Below are positions 1 to 10,139 of a DNA stretch of 64,000 nt, piece by piece. Every line of letters begins with the position of its first letter. Positions within the stretch are counted from its first letter, which is position 1. Both the position numbers and the translations under genes were made by a program. The DNA is taken from contig JAOTOM010004110.1 of NCBI GenBank assembly GCA_034440615.1, positions 25,001-89,000 on the forward strand, read 5' to 3'. The stretch is from Ashinkailepas kermadecensis. Lineage: Eukaryota; Arthropoda; Thecostraca; Neolepadidae. Below the pieces are notes generated by a model that did not search any database, was not told the origin of the DNA, and saw only the letters and a program-made list of their open reading frames with translations.

Positions 1-151
1 ATGAAGCCACGCACACACGCGATTATATGTAGTTCGACCACCAGCAATGAGATGATTAAATTGTTCTGTTGATGATAGATAAATTGCAAAGCGTTCGTTG
101 ACGATTTACAGGCTTTACTTCACGGTCCCACGCTAGCATACTTCACTCGTT

Positions 152-421
152 ATGCCGGCGTCAGCAAGGCGTTGTGCTCATAACATTGGTTTAGATGGGC
201 ACTTTGGTTTTGCGCCTGTTGATCGAATGTTTTTTCAGAGATGTGCGGTGTGCCTTAGGGCATGGTCGAGAACCATCCGAAGAGGAGTGATTTTGCCCTG
301 CTTCCACGGGGCAGTATGCGTGGATTGCTTTACGACGGTGTTTATCGCAGGCCGCGGACATGCGAGGTGCCCATTTTGCCGGGGAACATTTGAAGAGCGG
401 CCCCGGGAGCTGTACTTGTAA
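152..421 (+). CDS. Small RING-finger (C3HC4) protein, possible terminal exon
   Basis: An 89-residue ORF with a complete RING-HC pattern: C31-x2-C34, x15, C50-x-H52-x3-C56-x2-C59, x13, C73-x2-C76. All eight zinc ligands are present with family-like spacing. RING domains recruit E2 enzymes and act as ubiquitin ligases. The RING ends about 13 residues before the stop, as in IAP- and Neuralized-type proteins where it is the last domain, and the tail (RPRELYL) has a similar feel. There is no recognisable substrate-binding domain upstream. A tttacag at about 105-111 could be a splice acceptor, so this may be the last exon of a longer gene running in from the left. Retroelement debris lies on the right. 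The RING call is firm by motif; being an expressed gene is inference. Confidence 0.5.
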   Translation: MPASARRCAHNIGLDGHFGFAPVDRMFFQRCAVCLRAWSRTIRRGVILPCFHGAVCVDCFTTVFIAGRGHARCPFCRGTFEERPRELYL

Positions 422-524
422 AGTTGTAGACGTTGCCGAAAAAAAGCTTTCTGAACTTCATGCTACTGTCGTTTATTACAAACCAGCGTGGGCATGGACA
501 GAACAGACACGCGCGACATCAAGA

Positions 525-640
525 TCAATGGGCGCTGTATGACCGAAGCAGTCGATGTGCCTCTAAGCCCAAAAAACTGGGCGCTACATGACCACTGCAG
601 TCGATGCGCCCCTAAACCCCAATAAACAATAAGTCCAAAA
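525..640 (+). repeat. Two tandem copies of the SINE 3' hairpin domain
   Basis: Two adjacent copies of a ~50-bp domain that recurs in this window. Each begins GGCGCTRYATGACC, continues GCAGTCGATGYGCC, and runs into TAARCCCAA. The outer bases GGGCGC and GCGCCC can pair. The SINE bodies are missing, so these are 3' remnants. Confidence 0.6.
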
Positions 641-689
641 ACTAACCGACGTCAAGGTCAAGAATGCCACGCAACAGAGGTCGATTGGT

Positions 690-858
690 TGGTTGGTTGT
701 GGCTTTACAACGCAATCAGCAGCTGGGGCCATATGGCGTCACCTGCCTCTCACCCTGGCAGGAAGGGCGCTCACCGCGGGGAATCGAACTCCTACCTCTG
801 GCATGCCAGACGCTCAGCTTAACCACCGAGCTGCTGGCGCCATCTGGAACAGAGGCGC
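690..858 (-). mobile_element. tRNA-headed SINE, family C
   Basis: Read on the minus strand, a tRNA-like head at about 858-765 has an A-box-like stretch (AGCTCGGTGGTTAAGC) and a B box (GAGTTCGATTCCCC). It is followed by the hairpin domain seen in the other SINEs (GACGC ... GCGTT) and an (AACC)n tail that appears on the plus strand as ggttggttggtt. The head differs from families A and B, so a different tRNA-derived head is joined to the same 3' domain. Confidence 0.65.
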
Positions 859-1239
859 ACCGGCCAACTGCCGGGGAATGCAACCAGCCGTCTGTCACGC
901 GACCGGCATCACAACCAGCATAGCCGCCGTCCGCACGATCACATCCCACACACTTCCTTCCTTTGCTGGATTGGCCCTCGTTCGATCCCGTCTGGAGATC
1001 GATGTCTGTGGGCATCAGCATAGTGAGAATTGTGAAGACTTCGCAACACAAATGCGCATTCACACCTTCCGCTCAGAAACGCCCAACCATATAATTTGTC
1101 AAAGGTACTCGACCATGGGCCACTGGTCGCCGTGCCACGTAGTTCTGATTTAGCAACAGCGACTTTAATTCGTGCTCTGAACACTTTGACACGCGTGCTG
1201 ACTTAACGAGCACACCGTGTGAAGGGCAATACAAAGTCA
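859..1239. other. Unrecognised sequence
   Basis: No domain, repeat or RNA signal was recognised between the SINE and the gypsy remnant. The open frames here have no family signature. Confidence 0.4.
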
Positions 1240-2110
1240 GAACGAGCATATTACTACAGCTACCAAAACCAGGCTAACTATAGACCGAACTCGCACCATG
1301 CCATCACTGCTAATCAAGATGACGCTCTTGCTGGATAAACTCAGATGGCCGAAAAACATTCTTGTATAAAACACAGAACCACCCTGACTGAACTCATTGA
1401 ATTTTCGGATGAATTCGCGGATTGAACTTTCGCCAATACGCCCCCTTGTCGCGAGTGTGACTCCTGCCAGACATCTGAATGGCACACTGATGCATGTCAC
1501 GAAGACAGCCATACACATCGTCTACGTACTGAGTCACAGAAACAGATTTGAACGCAAATGGGGCGTTGATTTATGAATATACAGGTAAGCGAGGCTCGCA
1601 CACAAACATCAGAGCGTACGCACTAGCCAAGAGACCGGGTCACCTGTGAGCGATAGCCCATCTTCAACAACGGCAAGTGCTGATCCCACTCGACATGGTT
1701 CTCTGAAAGACATTTCACGAATAAGTCAATGATGGTAAGCATTATTCGCTTCCACTTGCTGTTTCCATGTGGGTGATGACACGTCGCGTTAGTCTTTTTT
1801 ACATCCATAATACGGTAGACCTCGGGGACAATCTGGCCTACAAAATCGTCCGCACAATCAGAGTGCAAGTTGCAGGGACAACCGCATCGGACGAAGAACC
1901 CGCGAGTCAACAAAGTGGCAACAACAATGGTAGTTTTCATGTCGAACAGAGGGAAAAACCTCACCCCACCAGGTGAAGCCATCGCAACACACAAAAGGAT
2001 GTTTGTTGCCTCCTGCGGTGGTCGACAGGTCAGTCAGGAAATCTACTGACAGTCTCCTACGGCTCGTCGGGTTGAAGCTCGCCCTGCTGAACATGTAGAG
2101 CGGCATGAGA
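1240..2110 (-). pseudogene. Decayed Ty3/gypsy integrase region
   Basis: Minus-strand frames between about 2100 and 1565 read as a Ty3/gypsy integrase core: a GNKHPFV stretch, then FVRCGCPCNLHSD with the second catalytic Asp, then KKTNATCHHPHGN, then WDQHLPLLKMGYRS. In another frame SLASAYALMF and EPRLPVYS match the conserved region after the core, and weaker similarity continues to about 1240. The best open stretch is 1623-1994 (123 codons). Frameshifts occur near 1990 and 1630. The position of the catalytic Glu, normally just before Arg in the HPQ...ER motif, holds Lys (WKR), so the enzyme would be dead even if translated. No LTRs were found. Confidence 0.75.
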
Positions 2111-2617
2111 ACTCGAAGGCAAGGTATCTGAGTTACGTGAATCGCATCACACAGACACAGACAGGCATACAGGCAGATCACACATTTTAAATGTGTGATG
2201 TTTCTTCGCTGTGCATAGGATGCATGAGCAGCGGCTCTGGTTATTATCCCACCCAGCGCACTGCACCACTTGTTCCAGAGCAACAACGTGACACGCTAAC
2301 CTCTACACCGCCAGACACACTCATAGTTGATAAGTAAAATGATAAAGCACTTGTATCCTCCTGCCAATGCTGGCTTTGCCCACAACAACACAACAATTTC
2401 AAACTTTGAAATGGGACCCTATGGTGTGCAATATTCCCGATCCATTTGAACCCTCTCATGGCTTCATGTATTGTGAACCATCCCCTCCCCTGATAATCTT
2501 CAGGGACCTGGACCGGTGATTATACCCCCCTCCTCTGCTGCGCCTTTGCATAACAATGCATCCGGACTTTACCAGAGTTGTTGCAAATTATGACAAAAGG
2601 TAAGAGAATGTAGTCAT
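2111..2617. other. Unrecognised sequence, possibly more gypsy debris
   Basis: It sits directly upstream of the integrase remnant in its transcription direction, so older pol sequence is possible, but no motif could be read in it. Confidence 0.3.
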
Positions 2618-3432
2618 CAAATATATTGTACTTTGATACTGTTCATAAGCAAACTTGAAGTAACCTGCGTTCGTATAAGATGAAGGACCACGGAAGTCGT
2701 TCAGTACGGGGCTGCTACCCACATCAATGTAAAGCCAGCAGTCACAAGGGTGGAAAAGCACAATTTCAAATGTCCCATGTGGAACACACTACATTCAAAT
2801 TATACTTTATCGAGTCCATGCAATCAAATGAAAGATTGATCAGCTTACCGGAAATTTTCATTTTATTCTGTGTATGTGCACAGTGAAGCAAAACAAATGA
2901 GGTGCAGTAGTCGGCAGGAGCGCAAGCAGTCGGGAGGTGTGAAGGCAATGAACTCGTTGCCAAATATAATGCCGAGAAAGCTGTCAATGTAAGAAGGATG
3001 GAAAGAAAATGAAGCCAGGAGGCGAATCGATGGACAGAGGGACAGGGGTGTCACCATATTTTTTTTGCCGGGAGGGCACGAAACTTGACCGTGCACATTG
3101 ACGAAATGATAAAAGTTTAGGAAAGCTTTCCAATTTGGAGGGGATGGAGGGTTATTGGGTTACCGTGGGCTTCCAGGGAACCAGGTCACCTGGCTCCCCA
3201 GTAGTGACGCGCTTGCAATCGGGCCATTCCTCCTCCCAATCTGACTACTATGTTAAGTATACTGACCTTCATTCACAATTTTCGGAAAATCTATTGGAAT
3301 TTGATTATAAGGCTATTTGATTGGATTATAAGAATAGACTAACCCGACGGTGTGGTTTCGACCCTCGGTTAATATGTCTGATCTGTGGGTGGCAGCCCCG
3401 CACTGAACGACTTCCGTGGTCCTTCACCTTAA

Positions 3433-3934
3433 AGGAAACTAACCACCTTTATAATGGGATTTTAACTGAGATAGCAGTTTTGAAGAGCACGTCGAGAAAT
3501 CACTTACCTCATACTCCGTTCGGTCCAAAACATCTTCCAGCCGAAGTTATAAGGCCTTTTATCATCGGTTTTGGGACATGGACAGACTCGGTGGGCGTTG
3601 TGAAAATTCCTTCATATGGAAGCAAACAGCATTTCAATGGAAATTAGACCTTTTATTTAATTAAACCTAATTCAACCTAATTAAACCTAAAGGCTTTAAT
3701 TAAATTTAATTTAAATTTAATTAAAAAATTAAATTAAATTAAATTAATTAAACTTTAATTAAACCTAAAGGCGAAACTTTAGAGGCCTATGATAAAAGGG
3801 AAAAAACGTTCCAAATCCCGTTTTTGAAGTATGGGCATAATATTTCGCAAAACCAATGTCATATTCATCATTTTCAGGTGCCAATACCCCTAATTAGTAT
3901 GATTGCAGAATTTCGGCAAGGTGGTTAGTTTCCT
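3433..3934. mobile_element. piggyBac-like MITE nested in the outer transposon
   Basis: A 502-bp insert is bounded by perfect 15-bp inverted repeats (AGGAAACTAACCACC left, its complement right) and flanked on both sides by TTAA (3429-3432 and 3935-3938). A TTAA duplication is the hallmark of piggyBac-type transposition. Removing the insert plus one TTAA restores the outer element's right inverted repeat. It has no transposase. Confidence 0.8.
3645..3775. repeat. AT-rich TTAATTAAA/TTAAACCTAA tract
   Basis: A run of TTAAATTTAATT and TTAATTAAACCTAA variants inside the piggyBac-like MITE. It is self-complementary and low in complexity. Confidence 0.7.
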
Positions 3935-3998
3935 TTAAACGAACACAAGTTATTTCAAGTTCGCTTATGAACAGTATCAACGTACAATATATTTGATA

Positions 3999-5510
3999 TT
4001 TGATATTGTATAAGTTGATACAGGCAGCCAGCTGTCCAAAATCGATCAGTTTTTCATTGGTGAACATGAATATTTGTAAAGCCCCAAACAAACTCAAAGC
4101 CAGTCTGTTGGACCAACCACTGTGAAGCTCTCCCAGATGGAGACTGAGACCAACAAGATGATGCTGGAGTTCTAGGACCAGAAAAGAAGCTTACCCCTAG
4201 ACCTGAGAGAGGATTCCAAAGATGAAAGAGACAAAAACAAAAACAACAAAAACAATGCCTCAAAATTGGGAAGAGGCTCTACAAATGGGATATCTAATGG
4301 AAGATGAAGCCCCAATACTGGATAGGAAGCTACCAAAAACAGGACATGGGGATCCCAGGATGGCAAGTGAGACCCTAGAACCAGAGAGAGGCCACCAAGA
4401 AGTAAGAGGATGTCCTTATGAACAAAACAAGATACTGAAAAGGGAAAGGAACCCCAAGATAGATGTCTGCATGGAAGAAGTCCATCAGGACAGATATAGC
4501 AAGTTGCTATGAGGGTGAATGATTCCCCAAGATGGCAGATGAGGCTTCAAGATGAAACCCTCAAGACAGTAAAAGTATTGGTGTCAATTTGCATACTTCT
4601 GAGGCACCCTGGCACTCTCAATGTCAGCTTGGGTCTTTCCCCACCCCCTACTATGCTGAGCAAAATGAGGATCTTACAACATCCAAATATAGCCACAAAA
4701 TGTCTTCAATAAGCATGTCAGACTCAGACAGACAATCATATTATTTGACACAAAATGTGCCAAAATAGCACCATGAAGCTTCACATGGAATAATTTGAAC
4801 ATAAAGGCAAACAAAGGATGATATTATAGCAGGGTAGCAAGCTATTCTGGCAGTTCTTTGCCATGTATTTTGACAGCAAACTCTGGGAAGCAGATGGGGA
4901 AAATCACATTATACTGGATAATGAGCAGAACTGTTCATGCATTTCTACCATAATGTAGAATATATCCACAGCAACACAATGTTTATGCTAACATGGGATT
5001 CCAGTTCAAATGTAAATATCATAGAAGTAATACCAACTGAGATTAGGTCAAATTAGAAATTATTCACAGCTTTATTAGGCCAGGCTATACCCATCAAAAA
5101 TGAAAGACTAAAAAGTCCTTCAAATATATTGATCATCTGACAACTGCCACTCCAAAGCAATTAGCATATTTGTTATGTTGGATTACCTACAGCCTGCTGA
5201 TGTTGGATCACCTGAACAAGCACCTCCTCTTTTTTGTCTTATCAAGGCAAAGCATCCTATGATGCACCCACTGATGGCACCCCTGAACTCAAATAGCTGA
5301 CAAAATCACTCAATAGCTGGCAGTGGCCCAGGATCCAGCCAAATCAGCTACTATTGTTTGGAATGGAATGGTATGACCCAGTTTTATGAGCATGATGTAT
5401 AACCTGTGGGGTTACACACCATATACATGGTGCATAACCTCGGTGGTTACGCACAATATGCATGGAATGTAGCCACAGCCATCATTACTAGTTTACAAAT
5501 ACATACACGG
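3999..5510. other. Purine-rich degenerate repeats, then AT-rich unique sequence
   Basis: Positions 4100-4520 hold loose, purine-rich repeats (AAGATGG, GATGAAGCCC, CCAAGATAGATG variants) of the same general kind as the degenerate tract at 36 kb. Positions 4520-5400 are AT-rich and unrecognised. At 5400-5460 two near-copies of ATAACCTNNGTGGTTAC form a small imperfect palindrome. Confidence 0.4.
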
Positions 5511-5566
5511 ATGGGCACTGTATGACGAACACAGTCGATGCGCCCCTAAACCCAAATAACCAATGA
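5511..5566 (+). repeat. Solo SINE 3' hairpin domain
   Basis: Reads GGGCACTGTATGACG, then CAGTCGATGCGCCCC, then TAAACCCAAATAACC. This is the same domain as at 525-640, here with no SINE body. Confidence 0.65.
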
Positions 5567-5870
5567 AATACATATGTGGTCCACTGTGCAACGAGCACAA
5601 CAAAGTATGTCATTACAGACTGCTACATGAATAATATTTTATTATGACATACATTTCCACCAGTAGGCAGCACAGCAAATGCATGTTTACCTCACCAGCA
5701 TGGAATAACCAGCCACCCCTCATGTGATAATTGCAGTTATAAATTATTTTGAAATATGGTGGAATATACCACTTTTTGAACACTGAATTGACATTCCTCC
5801 ATACAGAGTATTGGTTAGGTTTCTTTTTAATTTTGATAATTTTCAGAAAATAAATTCCTTGACACTTGTC
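5567..5870. other. Unrecognised AT-rich sequence
   Basis: No coding or repeat signal was recognised before the GGTTAGG-type repeat that follows. Confidence 0.3.
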
Positions 5871-6112
5871 TAATTAGGTTATGTTAGGTTATGTTATGGT
5901 TAGGTTATGTTATGCCGCATTTTTATTATATTTTTACACATGTCTATTCATGCTATGTTACCTAACTCAAAGCCTCTTTCTGGCACTATTTTGCTCACAA
6001 GCTGAAAAGTAAGCATTTGCACAGAAAATAATCTCATCATCTTAGTCACCTTCATAAACATGGCGCTCTGAAGAGAAAAAAATGTAAGGCAAATTTCCCT
6101 GTGACGCCCTAA
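5871..6112 (+). repeat. GGTTAGG-type dispersed repeat, copy 1
   Basis: Has the family hallmarks: several GGTTATGTTAGG motifs, then ACTCAAAGCC, TTTTGCTCACA, GAAAAGTAAGCATTTGCACA and CACCTTCATAAACATGG. The same order recurs at 12-15 kb, 21 kb, 27 kb and 59 kb. Confidence 0.7.
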
Positions 6113-6302
6113 ACAGAAGAACATCATTAAGTTAACATAAAGTCATAAAGTATTAAGGCTTAATAAGAGCCACAGGGGCCCATCTGGGTTAAGCCTATCT
6201 AGAAAAGGTAATAGAAATGTACATACTCTCACCCCAATCAATCCCTTATCCCAAGTTCCTAGGAAGTTATATACCCCAGCCTATCTAGCACCACTCACTT
6301 GC

Positions 6303-6690
6303 TACCGCATAACACCCTCAACAATCACAAGCTCCTCCCATCATACCCATCATGCCACCATAGACAATCTCATCAACATCACATCCCGAAGGAAGGTGCC
6401 GAATCCACTGCTAGGCACACACCACACAAATTCATAAAGCGTTCAGACTTAATAAGAGACTCACTTGCTATTGCATAATACACTCAACAATTACAAACTC
6501 CTCCCATCATACCCATTGTGCATAGACAATCTCATCAGTATCACATCCCGAAGGAAGGTGCTGAATCCACTGCTAGGTACACCCTATATAAAGTTATAAA
6601 GCGTTTAGACGTAATAAGAGACTCACTTGCTAATTGCATAACACACTCAACAATTTCAAACTCCTCCCAACTCCCATCTCCTCCCTGTCG
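6303..6690 (-). repeat. Tandem ~165-bp repeat in the LINE 3' untranslated region
   Basis: About 2.3 copies of a ~165-bp unit. Landmarks recur in order: CTCAACAAT, CTCCTCCCATCATACCCAT, AGACAATCTCATCA, TCCCGAAGGAAGGTGC and TAATAAGAGACTCACTTGCT. They lie between the LINE stop codon and its presumed 3' end. Confidence 0.7.
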
Positions 6691-6691
6691 A

Positions 6692-9154
6692 TCAACCCTC
6701 CCTGGGATACAGAAAAACAAGCCCCCTATTCTTATAATGATTGTCTTTGCCGTTTTTAAAGATGTTCAGTGTGTTGCTACTGGCAATGGTTCCCGGCAGC
6801 TGGTTCCAGTGTTCTACTACCCTGTTGGTGAAGAAAGACTGTCTTAACCTTGTCCTGCTGTGATTAACTTTAATTTTGAATTGATGACCTCTAATTGCAT
6901 CATTTCTGTTAAATTCAAACATTTCCCTGAGATATCCCTGTTCCTGACCATGAACAAATTTAAAAACCTCCATGAGATCTCTCAACCTTCTATATCTAAG
7001 TGAAAACATATTCAATTTCTTCAATCTTTCCTCATATGCCAGGTTGCCTATACCATTAACCATTTGTGTTGCCCTCTTTTGTACTCTCTCTAAAAGCCAA
7101 CAATCTTTCTCATAACTAGGGGACCAAGCTTGGACACAGTATTCCAAATGTGGCCTGACATATGCACAGTAAAGCTTCCTGATGACCTCCTCACTTTTGT
7201 ATGACACATTCATCTGTATTGCCCCAAGCATTCTTAGTGCCTTCCTCCTGGCTTCTTTGGTCTGTTCTGATGCCCCCAATTTTGTGTTCAAAATAACACC
7301 TAAGTCCTTCTCCTGCTGAGTCACAGATAGTACTTGGCCACCCATCAAGTATGGAGCCTTCATATGCTGCCTACCTACATGCATGACTTTGCACTTATCA
7401 AAATTAAACTTCATTTCCCATTTTTCGGACCACTTCACTAGCTCGTCTAAGTCTTTCTGCAGCAAACCCTGCTCATTGTGCCCTGTTATTGCCCTAAAGA
7501 TCTTAAAATCATCCGCAAATTTCAAAACCTTACTGCTTAGGCCACATTCAATGCTATTCACATATATAATGAACAATAGTGGCCCCAGTACCGACCCCTG
7601 GGGGACTCCACTAAGAAGATTTTGCCATGATGACTTTGTACCATTTAGCATCACTCTCTGCTGTCTATCTGAAAGCCACAACTCTGTCCATTTTAGGATG
7701 CTACCTGCAATACCATGGACCTGAAGCTGCATCATTAACAGTTTATGGGGTACCTTGTCAAAGGCCTTACTAAAGTCAAGATATGCTACATCAACCTGAT
7801 TTCCCTGAACAAATTGTTCTGTAGCAAAATTCAAAAAGTCCAAGAGATTTGTGAGACACGATCGCCCTTTTATAAACCCATGTTGAGTATCTTGAATCAA
7901 TCTGTTTCCTTCCAGAAAACTAACTATTCTATCCTTGATAATTGATTCGAGTACCTTGCAGACTAGAGATGTGAGGCTTACTGGCCTATGGTTTTCAACT
8001 TTCCCTCTTTCTCCTTTCTTGAAAATAGGAACTACATTAGACCTTTTCCAATCTGTTGGAATTTCATTTTGTGAAACTGATCTACAAAATATTATACTAA
8101 GTAGAATTGCCACTTCCTTTTCAGCTTTCCGCAATACCCTTGCATAAATTCCATCAGGTCCTGCTGCCTTGTATGGCTTTATTTTTCTGATATAATTGAA
8201 AACAATATCACTATCAATGACATCAACATCGTGTATCTGATCACCTCTCACTGAACTGTGGTTTACGGTTGGCAGATTAGTCACATCCTCCACTGTAAAC
8301 ACTGATTTAAACTGCTTGCTCAGCTCCTCAACCATCTCACCATCCTCACTCAATATAGTCCCATTTACTTCCAGTGGACCAATTGTGTTTGAAACTTTAC
8401 TTAGCTTGTAGAAACGAAATAATTTTTTACTGTCCCCATTACAGTTCCTAGCCAAATCCAATTCTTTTGCTCGCTTTGCTGCTCTGATTTTCTGCTTCAC
8501 AGCATCTCTAGATTTTTTATACGACCTTAGATTTACGATATTTGAAGCTCCCTTAAATACTCTAAATGCATCTTTCGTAGCCTTAATTGCTTTCATCACA
8601 TCTGGTGTAAGCCATGCTGGCTTTCCTACCCTTCTTTTGCACCTTTGCTTTTGGGGGACATGTCTAATCTGAATTTCCCTCAAGTAAGATTTGAACTTTT
8701 CCCACATTTCACAGGCATTTAAATCAAAGAATTCTTCTTCCAATTTTATGGCACTTAAAGCCTCTCTGATGCAGTCAAAGTCTGCCCTGTTAAAATTTGG
8801 AATATTTGCCAAATTATCCTTGATTGTCCCTGCTACCTGTGCCTTGAATCTCACTATGTTATGGTCACTTCTTCCCAGAGTTTCTCCTACAGTGAAGTCT
8901 TGAATTAAATCACTTAAATCTGAGAAGACAAGGTCCAAGAATGAGCCCTGCCTGGTTGGTTCCGTTACACACTGGTGCAAGAACAAGTCCTCTTCAAGGC
9001 ATTTCCTAAACAGTTTACATGATGGGGAGCCAACACCAACATTTTGATATCCTTTTAGATTAAAGTCACCAAGAATAAGGCATTTCCTCTGACAGTTTCT
9101 ACTGATTTCCTCACAAATCACTTTATCGAGCTCCAGTTGCTGAGAATGTGGCAA
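6692..9154 (-). CDS. CR1-like ORF2: endonuclease (C-terminal part) plus reverse transcriptase
   Basis: An 820-codon open frame. Residues 29-32 are GDFN and 96-98 SDH, two catalytic motifs of the APE-type endonuclease. The reverse transcriptase follows: KAAGPDGI near 325, YLDFSKAFDKVPH near 456, SGVPQGSVLGPLLF near 517 and FADD near 547. The conserved region after the catalytic core (RPHLEYCVQAWSP, LLERVQKRAT) and the ending QSFFTNRVVEHWNQLP are typical of the CR1 group. The first codon of the frame is TTG, so the boundary marks the truncation, not a real start. As a truncated copy without promoter or complete endonuclease it is unlikely to move on its own. ORF2 nicks target DNA and primes reverse transcription of the element RNA. 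Confidence 0.85.
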   Translation of the reverse strand: MPHSQQLELDKVICEEISRNCQRKCLILGDFNLKGYQNVGVGSPSCKLFRKCLEEDLFLHQCVTEPTRQGSFLDLVFSDLSDLIQDFTVGETLGRSDHNIVRFKAQVAGTIKDNLANIPNFNRADFDCIREALSAIKLEEEFFDLNACEMWEKFKSYLREIQIRHVPQKQRCKRRVGKPAWLTPDVMKAIKATKDAFRVFKGASNIVNLRSYKKSRDAVKQKIRAAKRAKELDLARNCNGDSKKLFRFYKLSKVSNTIGPLEVNGTILSEDGEMVEELSKQFKSVFTVEDVTNLPTVNHSSVRGDQIHDVDVIDSDIVFNYIRKIKPYKAAGPDGIYARVLRKAEKEVAILLSIIFCRSVSQNEIPTDWKRSNVVPIFKKGERGKVENHRPVSLTSLVCKVLESIIKDRIVSFLEGNRLIQDTQHGFIKGRSCLTNLLDFLNFATEQFVQGNQVDVAYLDFSKAFDKVPHKLLMMQLQVHGIAGSILKWTELWLSDRQQRVMLNGTKSSWQNLLSGVPQGSVLGPLLFIIYVNSIECGLSSKVLKFADDFKIFRAITGHNEQGLLQKDLDELVKWSEKWEMKFNFDKCKVMHVGRQHMKAPYLMGGQVLSVTQQEKDLGVILNTKLGASEQTKEARRKALRMLGAIQMNVSYKSEEVIRKLYCAYVRPHLEYCVQAWSPSYEKDCWLLERVQKRATQMVNGIGNLAYEERLKKLNMFSLRYRRLRDLMEVFKFVHGQEQGYLREMFEFNRNDAIRGHQFKIKVNHSRTRLRQSFFTNRVVEHWNQLPGTIASSNTLNIFKNGKDNHYKNRGLVFLYPREG

Positions 9155-9248
9155 GGAAATTCTGATTTTTTATTCGACGATGTGTATGTTTATATTTATT
9201 AAGCATCCTCACCAACGGGGAAAATCGTCCAATAACTGGTGAAGTCTC

Positions 9249-9560
9249 CCCTGTTCTCCCCTGTCCTGGCAACGCAGGGTTCGAGTCGCTTCGCGCGCTC
9301 GCATTTAGCCCCCGGCTGGGAGGGTCAGTTGGCAGCTGGCCCGATAAGGCCGGGGACGAGCTACCGGGCGGCCGTGTCGGTGCATTGACGGCACGTTAAA
9401 CTTTCGGTCAAAATTCTTCCGTTGAACTGGAATTAATGAATCGGGTGGTGGGGCCAGGGTTCACGCAACAAGCACTGCTTAGCAATAGGACCCTGGTTCA
9501 TAAAGCCACCCCAACAAGAACTCGGATTAAAGTTATAAAAAAAGAAGAAAAAAAATCACA
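9249..9560 (+). mobile_element. SINE family B, 5'-truncated
   Basis: Matches the full-length copy at 53763 from CTCCCCTGTCCTGGCAACG through the B box (GGTTCGAGTCG), the GC-rich body (CCCCCGGCTGGGAGGG, GATAAGGCCGGGGACGAGC) and the 3' end (CCCTGGTTCATAAAGCCACC, CAACAAGAACTCGGATTAAA) into an A-rich tail. The tRNA 5' half is missing. Confidence 0.8.
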
Positions 9561-9604
9561 TAATTAAAAGAGCAGTGTTCAGTACATGTCAACATAACAA
9601 CTCT

Positions 9605-9718
9605 TGGTTGGTTATTGGTTCTACGACACGTCGACCGTTGTGTCATATAGCGTCGCCAATCTCTCACGCCGATTGGTCGCGGGCGAAGAGTAGCGACAGG
9701 TGAGACTCGAACTCACCA
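9605..9718 (-). mobile_element. SINE family A, fragment
   Basis: The minus strand carries the body and 3' domain of family A (CTTCGCCCGCGACCAATCGG, AGAGATTGGCGACGCTA, CGGTCGACGTGTCGTAGAAC) and the AACC tail. The tRNA-like head stops inside the B-box region. Confidence 0.75.
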
Positions 9719-9776
9719 ACATAACAACTCTGAGTAGTAGCATGCGACTGCAGTGCCATATAGTGGGCTCGGATCC

Positions 9777-9815
9777 ATCGTCACCGTCACCGTCACCGTC
9801 ACTGTTACTGTTACC
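9777..9815. repeat. (CACCGT)n microsatellite
   Basis: Several CACCGT units grade into CACTGT/TACTGT. Confidence 0.8.
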
Positions 9816-10139
9816 CTCCTCCTCACTCCACACACCAACAAACACACACCGGCTTAAATAAAAATACTTCAGCGATCAGATGCAGGCTAAAACACACCGG
9901 CATTGATGAAGCATCAGAGCACAGCAGACCTGAACGGTGATGACGATGGGTGAAAGTATTTCCTTGGTGCCTAACGTTAGGGAGGGGAATTTTTCCCTTT
10001 AGTACGACACTGCGGCTGCTCAACGTGTTTTTTTCCGCAGATTGCACGATCGAGAGTAGAAAGGCCCTTCGGATAATTTTCTTTCGGGACCCATTCTTAA
10101 TTTTCCGGTGCTCTGGTCGATTCGATGGAGTCTCCTTGT

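Larger units (their letters stand above)
2618..3998. mobile_element. DNA transposon with ~110-bp terminal inverted repeats, interrupted by a second element
   Basis: Positions 2618-2727 match, as reverse complement, 3377-3428 joined to 3939-3998. Shared blocks include ATCAAATATATTGTAC, TTGATACTGTTCATAAGC, GAAGGACCACGGAAGTCG and TTCAGT.CGGGGCTGC. The right inverted repeat is split by the TTAA-flanked element at 3433-3934. The interior (2728-3376) has no recognisable transposase, so this looks like a non-autonomous element. Superfamily is uncertain because the outer target-site duplication could not be defined. Confidence 0.75.
6115..9165 (-). mobile_element. 5'-truncated CR1-type LINE
   Basis: A minus-strand non-LTR retrotransposon with an intact reverse-transcriptase frame (6692-9154) and a ~570-bp 3' untranslated region. 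An in-frame stop and unrelated sequence appear just above 9165, so the first part of the endonuclease, and ORF1 if the parent had one, are missing. That is usual for LINE copies that were incompletely reverse transcribed. The lack of stops or frameshifts over 820 codons suggests a fairly recent insertion. Confidence 0.8.

Noticed and set aside
4222..4512. 96-codon Lys/Glu-rich ORF
   Set aside because: It lies in purine-rich degenerate repeats and has no family signature.
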